Source: Roseomonas xinghualingensis (GTDB taxonomy: Bacteria; Pseudomonadota; Alphaproteobacteria; Acetobacterales; Acetobacteraceae). Taken from it: a stretch of DNA of 64,000 bases. The notes beneath the pieces are model-generated. The model did not search any database, was not told where the DNA came from, and worked only from the letters and a program-made list of their open reading frames with translations. Position 1 is the first letter of the stretch. Every line of letters begins with the position of its first letter. Shown here one piece after another: positions 1 through 9,000 of this stretch. A program made the translations under genes and the position numbers. The stretch lies in NCBI RefSeq assembly GCF_025791835.1, contig NZ_JAOXLP010000005.1, positions 1-64,000 on the forward strand, given 5' to 3'.

Positions 1-29
1 GAGACGTCGATCCCGGCATAGTGGGTCAT
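1..29 (-). CDS. IS110-family transposase, N-terminal fragment cut by the window edge
   Basis: The minus strand starts with ATG at 27-29 and reads MTHYAGIDVS before leaving the window. This matches the opening of IS110-family DEDD transposases, in which the aspartate of the G-I/L-D-V-S motif is catalytic. A good ribosome binding site (GAGGGAGG) lies upstream on the minus strand. Only nine full codons are visible, so the family call rests on that motif. The insertion-sequence end should lie between here and the methyltransferase-like gene at 162. Confidence 0.5.
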
Positions 30-161
30 CTCGGTGCCTCCCTCTGCTGAGCCCCTCCTGGGCCTCATGGAAGAACAACCGGCCATGGCAGCTCACGCCA
101 ACAGCCGACCCGGTTACCGTATCTAGCCAGGCCGATCTTCACTAAAGCAAGCGCTAGGCTG

Positions 162-887
162 ATGGTGCGCACCAACAGTGCCATGCGGCGCTTCTGTGCA
201 GCAAGGGCACGCTCGATGCCGGAACGGGTTTGCTGCTGGAGAGGATGCCGCCTGCTTCGACACCGCTCGAACGGCATCGCGGCGATGGATCTCGATCCAG
301 GGTCCACGATCGTTGAGGTGAGATCGGGCGCGGGATGGCTCACCGAGATCCTTGCCGGCCTACATTACCAAGTGGAGTGCATCGAGCCCGCGGAGACGAT
401 GATCGCCGCAGCCAAGGAAAGGGTGGCGGGCTTTCTGGCTGCCCATGCCATGGGAGGCCTTCTGCCGCGCGTCAGGTGGCACTGCACCACGCTTGAGGAA
501 AGCGAATTGCCGAATGGATCAGCGGACGCGATGCTGTTTTTTGAGAGTTTCCACCACATCATCGACGAACATACAGCACTGAAGAATGCGCACCGGATTA
601 TGAAGCCCGGTGCGGTCCTCTGCATCCTGGGTGACGCAAACTGGAACCCAGGGCATCAGGGGCAAGAGAGCTTCTGGCAGGAGGAGATGGACCGCTTCGG
701 CACGCTGGAGAGCCCGTTCACCCACGGATACCTTGAGCATGCCTTGATGAAAAACGGCTTCGTGAGATTCCAGCGCTACCATTCGGTGAACGGCCTTGTG
801 CCTATTGAGCGTGGTACGGATCCAGTCAGGGGCTTCGCCCAACTCGACGCGGAGACGGTGAATCTAATCACTGCGCGCCGTCTGTAA
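162..887 (+). CDS. Class I SAM-dependent methyltransferase-like protein, N-terminus uncertain
   Basis: From about residue 40 the protein has a class I methyltransferase fold: a beta1/motif I segment (VEVRSGAGWLTEIL), an acidic end of beta2 (VECIEPAETM), a motif near ADAMLFFESFHHI and a post-motif IMKPGAVLCILGD. The usual E-x-G-x-G-x-G loop has Arg in place of the first glycine, so cofactor binding may be weakened. The first 40 residues are Arg- and Cys-rich and do not look like a methyltransferase start; ATG at 285 (MDLDPGST) is a good alternative. The gene lies beside an IS110 edge, so 5' damage by insertion is plausible. The substrate is unknown. Confidence 0.55.
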   Translation: MVRTNSAMRRFCAARARSMPERVCCWRGCRLLRHRSNGIAAMDLDPGSTIVEVRSGAGWLTEILAGLHYQVECIEPAETMIAAAKERVAGFLAAHAMGGLLPRVRWHCTTLEESELPNGSADAMLFFESFHHIIDEHTALKNAHRIMKPGAVLCILGDANWNPGHQGQESFWQEEMDRFGTLESPFTHGYLEHALMKNGFVRFQRYHSVNGLVPIERGTDPVRGFAQLDAETVNLITARRL

Positions 888-1292
888 GCGAAACCGACAA
901 TCCAAAAGCGGCCGGCGGGTTATGAGGATGTGCCCTCACCCGCCCCGGCCTCTTTGCGCTGCCCCTGGTCGGCCACGCGCTTCCCTAACTCTTTCACGGG
1001 CCCGATTCTTACGGTCAAGGCGCCCTTTGCCGACAGTCACTACCCCCAATGACAAGCGTAGCGGCTCCTTTGTTCTCCGCTGCCCTTCAGCAGCCGGGGC
1101 ACCGTTACCGCGAGCGGTGGACGCCCCGTTGAACCGTGGAGTTCATCCAGAAAGACCGCAGGAAGCTTGCGGGCGGCCGAGGACGCGAGGGGCATATCGT
1201 CATATTGTTTCTATATTATAACAAAATGGTGAGCCAGGGCAGCCGATAGCTTAGGATCAGACCTAGCTCCCGTGGGAGCCTGGAGGTAGGCC
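888..1292 (+). other. Intergenic stretch, no gene supported
   Basis: No reading frame here has a convincing protein or ribosome binding site. A 99-codon frame (922-1221) is Pro/Arg-rich low-complexity translation typical of GC-rich noncoding DNA. An AT-rich block at about 1196-1225 (containing TATATTATAAC) may hold the promoter of the gene at 1293. Confidence 0.5.
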
Positions 1293-2174
1293 ATGTGGAA
1301 CCGCATCATGGCGGCTCCCGTCATCGGCCGCATGACTTTCACGCTGCCACTTGCCGTCGCTGCGCGTACTGCATTCACAGCGCCCGTCGATGTGCAGATC
1401 TGGGGCCGCAACTTCCGCGTCGATCCGCTCCCGGGGGCGGAGGATATGGATCAGAGGCCGCTCTCAACGCTGCTCAGAGCGCTTCCGTCGGACCTCGCTT
1501 CCGCGCCTGGCTTTCAGCCAACGGACGAGCAAATCCTGGCCGAGGTCGAGGAACGGGCCTGGATCGCACAGTTCCAAGGAGAGGATGCACTTCGGGCATT
1601 GATGCGGAAGAACCCACGCGCGGATGAATTCGAGCTCGGGGCAAAATTCTACGAAGGTCGCGGCGGCGCGACATCACCGGAGACGCAAAGGCTTTTTGAT
1701 ACGCACGCGGCGCTGAAGCTCCTGACGCGTGGCCTCAGGAGTTCAATGGGCAAACCCGAGGAAGCAAACGCCGGCTTTCACTTCACCTTGCCGCAGCTGC
1801 CGGCGGAGGTCGTTGCGAGCTATCGGCGGCAAGGTTTCAATCCTGCCGCAGCCTATGCCGGGTTCAGGACAGTGAAGGCCGCCTATCGGGCCAGAGATCT
1901 CTCGCTGATCGCGCGGGTCGTGGACTTCCCGCTCACCATGGGAGGGTCTCGGCGGCGCACCATCCGCAATGCCGATGGGCTTGCGGCGGCCCGGGACGCA
2001 GTTCTGCATCCGGGCGTCAGGGAGGTTGTAACCCGGCAGGCCTTCAACGACTTGTTTGTGAGAGATCAGGGAGCCATGTTTGGAAATGGGGAAGTCTGGA
2101 TCGGGCCGGGCCTTATAGGAAACATGCTGTTCCAGGTAAAAACCATCAACGTAAAAACCATCAACGCGCCGTAG
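1293..2174 (+). CDS. Conserved hypothetical protein with a NTF2-like uncharacterised C-terminal domain
   Basis: The start has a clear ribosome binding site (GGAGG, 8 bases upstream of ATG). Residues 1-35 are hydrophobic with Ala-rich character and could act as a signal sequence. The middle is soluble and charged. Residues about 205-280 (VVDFPLTMGG ... DLFVRDQGAMFGNGEVWI) resemble a recurrent, uncharacterised domain of exported bacterial proteins in which a D-L-F-V-x-x-Q-G-x-M-x-G-x-G-x-V-W signature is typical; this is from memory of such proteins. The last residues are a duplicated VKTIN encoded by a 15-bp tandem repeat. Function unknown. Confidence 0.6.
   Translation: MWNRIMAAPVIGRMTFTLPLAVAARTAFTAPVDVQIWGRNFRVDPLPGAEDMDQRPLSTLLRALPSDLASAPGFQPTDEQILAEVEERAWIAQFQGEDALRALMRKNPRADEFELGAKFYEGRGGATSPETQRLFDTHAALKLLTRGLRSSMGKPEEANAGFHFTLPQLPAEVVASYRRQGFNPAAAYAGFRTVKAAYRARDLSLIARVVDFPLTMGGSRRRTIRNADGLAAARDAVLHPGVREVVTRQAFNDLFVRDQGAMFGNGEVWIGPGLIGNMLFQVKTINVKTINAP
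2136..2165 (+). repeat. Two perfect tandem copies of a 15-bp unit
   Basis: GTAAAAACCATCAAC occurs at 2136-2150 and again at 2151-2165. It is in frame and adds a second VKTIN just before the stop codon of the hypothetical gene. It is AT-rich compared with its surroundings and could be a recent slippage duplication. Confidence 0.9.
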
Positions 2175-2282
2175 CGCATCGTCATAGCCCAACACCCAGG
2201 CGCAACTGGTACGTCGCCTTAGTAGCGACGGCGAGTTCACCCCAAGAAATGGGCGTGGGGTGAGGCTTAGGGAGTGCAACAC

Positions 2283-2486
2283 ATGAGTGATAGGAACGCG
2301 CCACCCGCCGCTCCACATCTCGAGGAGATGCGTGCCGAGATGGAACTGCGCATAGCAGACGCCACGGATTTCCGGTCCACCGTGCGCGAGACGCCCGCTG
2401 GCTTGGTTGCGGCAACGATCCTCGTTTCCACTATCTTGCTATCGGCCGCAGTGCTGGTGCGGGCAGCCCGGGGCCGGCCTTACTAG
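2283..2486 (+). CDS. Small single-pass membrane protein, unknown function
   Basis: This 67-residue protein starts at ATG 2283 behind AGGGAG. It has a charged N-terminal half (HLEEMRAEMELRIADATDF) and one predicted transmembrane helix near residues 41-60 (GLVAATILVSTILLSAAVLV), followed by a positively charged tail (RAARGR). That charge pattern suggests a C-terminal cytoplasmic side. I do not recognise the family. Base use fits the neighbours and the ribosome binding site is good, so I think it is real. Confidence 0.5.
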   Translation: MSDRNAPPAAPHLEEMRAEMELRIADATDFRSTVRETPAGLVAATILVSTILLSAAVLVRAARGRPY

Positions 2487-2615
2487 AACGGCAGGGGGTG
2501 GCGTTCAGCCCATGGAATGGCGGAACGCGCCGGGGCTGTGACGGAAGAAGAGGCATCCCTGGCGAGCGCAAGGAAACATGCAGGCAGCCATGCAATGCCC
2601 GCCAGGGTGCTGCTT

Positions 2616-2819
2616 CTATCGGCCTCCGCGCGGCCCGTTGTCACTTGAACCGTGACCACCACCGTTCCCGCCGCCCCTTGGCCTGCCATATTGGGTAGCC
2701 ATCGCTCCCCGGCTGGCCGCAGAAAGAAGTATCGCTGCAGCGGGGGCTGTCACCGCAGCCTTGCTTGCCTTTTCCAGGAAGGACCTGCGGTCCTCCTCAT
2801 ACCTCTTATCCTCAGACAT
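2616..2819 (-). CDS. Small exported glycine-rich protein with Tat-like leader
   Basis: This 67-residue protein begins after AAGGAG (9 bases upstream). It opens with a charged stretch, then RRSFLEKASKAAV and an Ala-rich hydrophobic core ending in a probable AMA cleavage site. This is the layout of a twin-arginine signal, although the lysine/phenylalanine context is imperfect. The mature part is very short and Gly/Arg-rich (GRPRGGGNGGGHG). Similar tiny proteins with an RRSFL leader are common in alphaproteobacteria, sometimes next to formate dehydrogenase or oxidoreductase genes. Function unknown. Confidence 0.55.
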   Translation of the reverse strand: MSEDKRYEEDRRSFLEKASKAAVTAPAAAILLSAASRGAMATQYGRPRGGGNGGGHGSSDNGPRGGR

Positions 2820-2991
2820 AGCATCCGCTCCTTACCGAGACAGTCCGCTCTTGGCCAAGACAGAAAGCATGCGCCCCATATCGTTCTGAATCAGCAATTT
2901 TTTGGCCTCGTGACGTTGGTGTGATCTGGAACCAGGAGCGGTGCATGCCGCAGCGTCAACCAGGCCCTGTGCTGGGGACGCCCCATACGAA

Positions 2992-3025
2992 AAGCGGCAA
3001 CGCAGGGGGGTCTGCGTTGCCGCTT
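2992..3025 (-). terminator. Intrinsic terminator downstream of msrB
   Basis: A perfect 14-bp stem (AAGCGGCAACGCAG at 2992-3005 with its complement at 3012-3025) has a 6-base loop. On the minus strand it is followed by TTTT. It lies about 240 bases past the msrB stop and so can end the msrB transcript. The rest of 2820-3268 holds no supportable gene. Confidence 0.75.
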
Positions 3026-3268
3026 GAGGGGCTAGTGTGACAGCGCAGGGGGCTGCGCCGTCTTCACGAACCTCGGTCGAACAGGGTGGGTGCTCAAGCC
3101 CTGCAGGCCAAAATTGTGCTTTCGACGGTACAGTGTTGCTGTTTTGGCACACCAAAAAGCCGCCTCGCTCTGAGCATTCTCTGCCCTTGGCACCTCTTCT
3201 CCCGCCACAGGTGCTGGATCTACAGCCCTACTGTCCCCGCTCCGAATTCCCGCTCTGGCGCGCCGCGC

Positions 3269-3667
3269 TCAGCTTGGCTCGAAGTTCAGGGCGATGCCGT
3301 TGATGCAGTACCGCAGCCCCGTGGGTGGCGGGCCGTCATCGAAGACATGGCCCAGATGGCTGCCGCAGCGCGCACAATGCACCTCCGTCCGCACCATGCC
3401 GTAGGAGCGGTCCTCCTCAGTCTCGACCGCGCCCTGGACAGGAGTGTCAAAGCTTGGCCAGCCCGTACCGCTCTCGAACTTGCCGCCAGATTCGAAGAGC
3501 GGCTGGCCGCAGCCCGCGCAGGAGAAGCGGCCCTGGCGCTTCTCGCGCAACAGGGAGCAGCTTCCCGGCGCCTCGGTGGCGTGTTGCCGCATGACCTGGA
3601 ACTGCTCCGGCGTCAGGATGCGCCGCCACTCTGCGTCGGTGTGCTGAACGGGGTAGGGTTCGGGCAT
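3269..3667 (-). CDS. msrB: Peptide-methionine (R)-S-oxide reductase MsrB
   Basis: This 132-residue enzyme reduces the R epimer of methionine sulfoxide in proteins, probably in the cytoplasm as no signal peptide is seen. Four zinc-binding cysteines form two CxxC pairs (C50/C53 in CAGC; C98/C101 in CARC). The catalytic cysteine is C121 in RYCINGIALNF. The GTGWPSF and HLGHVFDDGP signatures are intact and the length is typical of single-domain MsrB. I chose ATG 3667; an in-frame TTG six bases earlier is possible. The gene lies 72 bases downstream of the molybdopterin oxidoreductase on the same strand, so the two may be co-transcribed. Confidence 0.93.
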   Translation of the reverse strand: MPEPYPVQHTDAEWRRILTPEQFQVMRQHATEAPGSCSLLREKRQGRFSCAGCGQPLFESGGKFESGTGWPSFDTPVQGAVETEEDRSYGMVRTEVHCARCGSHLGHVFDDGPPPTGLRYCINGIALNFEPS

Positions 3668-3739
3668 CGCCAATCTCTCTTTCGATCTCTCAGGAACGTC
3701 TGGGCGCTCTTTCTCCGCTCGCCGGAAGGCTGGGTGGTA

Positions 3740-5812
3740 TCACTCGGCCGCCAGCACAGTCTTCTCGGCCCGCATCCACACCGCCGTATCATGGAACACC
3801 GCCCCACCTGAGGGCAGGGCCGGTTCGTCGCTGGTCAACACGTTGATGCCGTGCCCTGCCCCACCGAAGGAAGCGGCGGGCCAGATGCTCTCCACCACTA
3901 CTGTGCCGGGAGTCTGACCAGGGATGTGGCGAGCGTGCAGCACAACCTCGCCACGCAGGTTGCCCAGGCGCATGAGGGCGCCATCAGCAATGCCGTGGCG
4001 CACGCCATCCTCGGGCGCGATCAGCGCCTGCGGCCGCCCTTCACGCTTCCGGGCGTTCGGCGTCTCGGTGAAGGTCGAGTTGAGGAACTGGCGCGCAGGC
4101 GCTGCCACCAGGCGCATGGGGCGCTCCTCAGTCGCCATGTCCACCAGCGGCACCCAGTCCGGAAACGATGGCAGCTTTCCTTCCGTGTCACCCAGCGCAC
4201 GCCAGTCGGCGCGGAAGTGAAAGCGCCCGTCCGAATGGCCGAAGCCGTCGAGGAAGTGCGCTCGCTCGAAAGGCGGCTGCACATCGATCCAGCGGCGCTC
4301 CGTCATCTCCTCCGCGCCCGGGTAGCCCGAAGCCCGCAACGTCGCATCGGCCAGTTCCAGCCCTGACATGTGGAAGGTCGCATCGTCGAGGCCGAGGCGG
4401 GCGGCAAGGGCGCAGATCAGGTCGTGGTTGGAGCGCGCCTCGCCAGGTGGTTCGATCACCTTCCGCCCGATCTGGATGTAGCTGTGCCCTCCCGCCTGGT
4501 AGATGTCGTCCTGCTCCAGGAACATGGTGGCGGGCAGCAGGACATCGGCGTAGAGCGCGGTCTCCGTCATGAACTGCTCGTGGACCACGGTGAAGAGATC
4601 CTCGCGAAGCAGCCCTTCCCGCACGCGGTTGCTGTCGGGGCAGACGGAAGCCGGATTGCCACTCTGCACCAACAGTGCGTGCACGGGCGCCCCCCCAAGC
4701 AGCGCCTCCGGATCGCCAGTGAGAATGCTAGCGATCCGGCTCATATCCAGTTCGCGCACCGAGGGATCACGCCAAGCCGTGCCCTCGATCAGCGACTTGT
4801 CCCAGGTGTAGATGCCACGGTTGTTCCACAGCGCGCCGCCCCCCTCGTGACGCCACTTGCCCGTCACGGTCGGAAGGCAGGTGAGCGCATGCATGGATAC
4901 GGCACCGTTCCGCCCGCGGGTGAAGCCGAAGCCAGCGCGGATATAGGCGCGGGGCGTGGTATTGTAGAGCCGGGCAAATTCCTCGATGGCATCCACACTC
5001 AACCCGGTGATCGCTGCGGCCCATTCAGGACCGCGCGTGGCCAGATGCATTTCCAGCGCCGCCGGATGATCAGCGTAGCGCGCCATATAGTCGCGGTCGG
5101 CATATCCGTCGCGGAAGGCGCAATGCATCACCGCGCAGGCGAGCGCGGCATCGGTGCCCGGCCGCAACGCGAGATGCATGTCCGCGATCGCCGCGCTGCC
5201 CGTGCGATAGGGGTCGATCACCACCAGCTTCGCCCCGCGCTCCTTCCGGGCACGGGTGACATGGCTCATGACATTGACCTGGGTGGAGACGGGGTTGGTG
5301 CCCCAGAGCACGTTCAGGTCCGCCACCGCCATTTCACGCGGATCCACGCCTGTCACGCGCCCGCACCCCGCAGTCCAACCTGCGGCGGCGATGGTGGAAC
5401 AGATCGTGCCCTTGCGGCCGGACCACCGCATGGCGTGGCGCAGGCGGAAGATACCGTCCCGGTTCACAAGCCCCATCGTGCCTGCGGAGGAGTAGGGCCA
5501 TACCGCCTCGCTGCCATAGCGGGCGGCAACCTGCGTGAAGCTATCCACGATACGGTCCAGCGCCTCGTCCCAGGAGACACGGCGGAACAGGCCACTGCCC
5601 TTTGGGCCATTGCGCAACATGGGGTGCAGCACGCGGTCCGGGTGATGAACCCGCTCGGCGTAGCGCATCACCTTGTTGCAGATCACGCCCGCCGTATACG
5701 GGTTGTCGGCACCGCGCACCGTCCCGATGGTTCGCTCGTCCAGCACCTCGACATCCAGGGCGCAGGTGCTCGGGCAGTCATGCGGGCAGACGGAGGCGCG
5801 GGTCTCTGGCAT
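3740..5812 (-). CDS. Molybdopterin-dependent oxidoreductase (DMSO reductase superfamily)
   Basis: This 690-residue protein starts after AAGGAC. The N-terminus carries a [4Fe-4S] motif: C9, C13, C17 and C45 (CPHDCPSTC ... GVIC). The bis-MGD binding body follows (GRKGTICSTI, WGTNPVSTQ, NPASVCPDSNRVREGL), then a C-terminal dinucleotide-binding domain (VRHGIADGALMRLGNLRGEV). No Tat signal precedes the cluster, so it is probably cytoplasmic, like assimilatory or formate-dehydrogenase-type members. The substrate cannot be told from sequence. With msrB next door, a role in oxidised-sulfur metabolism is a guess only. Confidence 0.85.
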   Translation of the reverse strand: MPETRASVCPHDCPSTCALDVEVLDERTIGTVRGADNPYTAGVICNKVMRYAERVHHPDRVLHPMLRNGPKGSGLFRRVSWDEALDRIVDSFTQVAARYGSEAVWPYSSAGTMGLVNRDGIFRLRHAMRWSGRKGTICSTIAAAGWTAGCGRVTGVDPREMAVADLNVLWGTNPVSTQVNVMSHVTRARKERGAKLVVIDPYRTGSAAIADMHLALRPGTDAALACAVMHCAFRDGYADRDYMARYADHPAALEMHLATRGPEWAAAITGLSVDAIEEFARLYNTTPRAYIRAGFGFTRGRNGAVSMHALTCLPTVTGKWRHEGGGALWNNRGIYTWDKSLIEGTAWRDPSVRELDMSRIASILTGDPEALLGGAPVHALLVQSGNPASVCPDSNRVREGLLREDLFTVVHEQFMTETALYADVLLPATMFLEQDDIYQAGGHSYIQIGRKVIEPPGEARSNHDLICALAARLGLDDATFHMSGLELADATLRASGYPGAEEMTERRWIDVQPPFERAHFLDGFGHSDGRFHFRADWRALGDTEGKLPSFPDWVPLVDMATEERPMRLVAAPARQFLNSTFTETPNARKREGRPQALIAPEDGVRHGIADGALMRLGNLRGEVVLHARHIPGQTPGTVVVESIWPAASFGGAGHGINVLTSDEPALPSGGAVFHDTAVWMRAEKTVLAAE

Positions 5813-6046
5813 AGCGGACGTCCTTCGATCAGCTTTCCGTCTGCGTCGGGCAGGTCAGCACGAAGCGTGCCGCAACCAGCGCCCCTCCACCAGTGGTAAC
5901 ATCCCATCCCAGGCGCGATGGGTCCCACAGCGCCGAGCAGATGAGGATGGGCCGCATCGCGCCACGATCCGGCCCGCCAACAGAGCATGACAAAGGCGCT
6001 TCACGGAGAAAACGCCTTCAACCTGCGCCCCGACCAACCAGAATCC

Positions 6047-9000
6047 TCAGGATAAGGAGACCAGATGCCCAGCTGAGCCGGGGTGACTCGCCATGAGCCG
6101 CCGCAGTGCCGGCGCGATCACGCCAGTCGCCACGCCACTCATCATCTCCCCGTGCAGGGCGGGTACGTCGACTACCTCCAGCCCCGCCGCATAGGGTGCC
6201 CACATGGCCGGTGAAAGCGCCCGGCCCGCATGATCATGCGCAGCGCGGAAATGGGTGACGGTGCCGTCGAAGCGGCGGTGCCGATGGCCTCGGATCAGGC
6301 GGTTGTTGCCTTCCACCACCCGCACCACCCCGTCCAGCACTGCCTCCGGCAGGCGGCCAAGCGGGGTGCCGCCCTGGCGCAGGAAGGCCATGACCGCCCC
6401 GCGTTCCATCGGCAAATCGGGGCATTGCGCGGGATCATGACCAGCGATCGTAAGCAGGGCACGGTAGATGGTGGCGGCATCCGGCTCAGGCTCGGCGCGC
6501 CAGGCATCCGCGGGATAGGAATCGAGCAGGGCGAGGGCACCAACGGCATGCCCGAGTTCGCGCAGCCGCACGGCCATCGCATGAGCGATAATGCCCCCCA
6601 CCGACCATCCTGCGAGGTGGATGGGGCCTGGATGCCCGGCGGCGATCACGCGGTCCGCGTAATCGGCCGCAAGCGCGTCGAGGCTTGCGGGTGGCGGCGC
6701 ATCGGCGTCGAGCGAAGGTGCCTGAAGGCCCAGAACGCCGCGTTCCGGCGACAATGCGCGGGCCAGGTTGCCATAGTTCCAGGCGAGGCCGCCGGCAGGA
6801 TGCACCACGAAGAGCGGCGCACGGCTTTCCTCGCCGCGGGCAAGGCTGATGAGCGGGCACAGCCCGTTGTCGCTGGGCGGAAGGGCTGCGGCGTCGATCA
6901 GGGTGGCGAGGCGGGCCACCGTGGGATTCTCAAAAAGCGCGCCGAGGCCCGGATCGCGGCCAAAGCTCTCCCGCACGCGTAGCATCAGGTCCAGGGCGAG
7001 AAGGGAATGGCCGCCTAGCCCGAAGAAATCCTCCTCCGCGCTAACTTCCGGCAGGTCCAGCACTTCCGCAAAGAGGGCCGCCAGGCGGCGCTCGGTTTCC
7101 GTCTCCGGCGAGCGCCCCCTCCCCTGCCCCATCTCCGGCGCGGGCAACGCCGCGCGGTCCAGCTTACCACTGGTGTTCACAGGCAGCGCGTCCAGCGCGA
7201 CGAAAGCGACGGGCACCATGTAGTCTGGCACACGAGCGGCGACATGGGCGCGCAGCGCGGCGGCATCGTAGCCCGGCGCCGGGACAAGATAGGCGACGAG
7301 GCGCTTGTCGCCCGGCCGGTCCTCCCGCGCGACAACCCGGTTCTGGCAGACCATGGGCGAGGACGCGATCGCTGCCTCGATCTCGCCCAGCTCGATACGG
7401 AAGCCTCGTAGCTTCACCTGCCCATCCGAGCGGCCGAGATAGAGGATCGCGCCGTCATTCCTGAACCGCGCCAGATCGCCTGTGCGATACATGCGCTCGC
7501 CCGGGCGGAAGGGATCGGGGATGAAGGCACGCGCGGTCAGGTCCGGGCGGCCGAGATATTCGCGCGCCAATTGCGTGCCGGCGATGAAGAGATGACCGGT
7601 GACGCCGGGCGGCACGGGCCGCAGCGCGTCGTCCAGCACGTAGAGGCGGGTGTTCCACACCGGGCGCCCGATGGGCACGGGGCGGCTCCGGTCACCCTCG
7701 GAAGCGTCCCAGTAGCTGACGTCCACGGCCGCCTCGGTAGGACCGTAGAGGTTGTGCAGTTCCGCCTTCATCATGGCGTGGAAGCGATCCCGCAGGTCAG
7801 GCGTCAGCTCCTCGCCAGAGCAGAAGACGCGCGCCATGGCGAGGCCACGCGCATCCGGATGCGCCAGGAAGGCCGCGAGCATCGATGGCACGAAATGGGC
7901 CGTGGTGATGCCCTCTTCGCGGATCAGGCGGGCGATGGCGGCGGGGTCGCGATGCGCACCGGGCGGAGCGAGGACAAGGGTGGCCCCGGCGAGGAGGGGA
8001 AGGAAGAACTCCCAGACCGAGACGTCGAAGGTGGCGGGCGTCTTCTGAAGGATGCGGTCCTTCGCCGCAAAGCCGTAATGCTGCCGCATCCATTTCAGCC
8101 GGTTGACGATGGCACGATGGGTGATGACGGCGCCCTTGGGTTCTCCGGTGGAGCCGGAGGTGTAGATGGCGTAGGCGGCATCCTCCGGCCTGGGACCCAC
8201 GGGGGCACTGCCGCGCGAAGGCCAGGATGAGGGCGGAAGGATCTCCACCTCTCCAGGCAGCGCCACCTGGGCAAGGGCAAGACGCGGCTTCGCGGAGGCA
8301 AGGATGCGGGCAAGCCGGTCCTCGGGGTGCGCGGGGTCCAACGGCAGGTAGGCTGCGCCCGCCCGCATGATGCCGAGCAGGGCGATGACGAGTTCCGGCG
8401 AACGCTCAAGCGAGACCGCAACGAGGTCTCCAGTGCCGATGTGGCGTCCAGCCAGAACGGCGGCCAGTGCCGCGCTGCGCTCGTCCAGCACGCGATAGCT
8501 CAGCGAGCGTCCCTCGAAGCGAATGGCAGTGGCGTCCGGCCGAGCGGCCATCTCTGCCCCGATCAACGCCGCCAGCGTCGTGTCGGGAACGGGATGCGCC
8601 GTGTCGTTCACCGCCTCCACCAGGCGCTGCGCCTCGGCGGGCGTGGCGGTGGGCACCGCGGCGAAGCGGCCAGTGGCAAGGGCGGCCGAGACGAAATGCG
8701 CGGCGCGCATGGCGTGGGCCGCGGCCTCCTCAGCGGAGTACAGGTTCGGGTTCGCCTCCACGTCCAGGCGCAGCGTCGCGGCGCCGGGGTCAGTCCGGAG
8801 GTCGAAGGTGATGTCGTCCACCGGACCGGTGCCGAGGAGATGCAGCTTGGCCGTGAGCCCCGGAAAAGAAGGGATCTCATGGAAGGGTTGGATGTTGACA
8901 ATGGCACCGTGCAGCCGCCGCCCCGCGCCGAGGCGGCCAAGGTCGCGCCGCAGCTGCTCGCCGCGATAGCGTCCGTGTCGGCGCATCCGGGCGAGCTGCG

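Noticed and set aside
922-1221. A 99-codon plus-strand frame in the first intergenic stretch
   Set aside because: Pro/Arg-rich translation, no ribosome site, no motif.
5829-5957. A 42-codon minus-strand frame just upstream of the molybdopterin oxidoreductase
   Set aside because: No clear ribosome site and no recognisable protein; too short to support without comparison.
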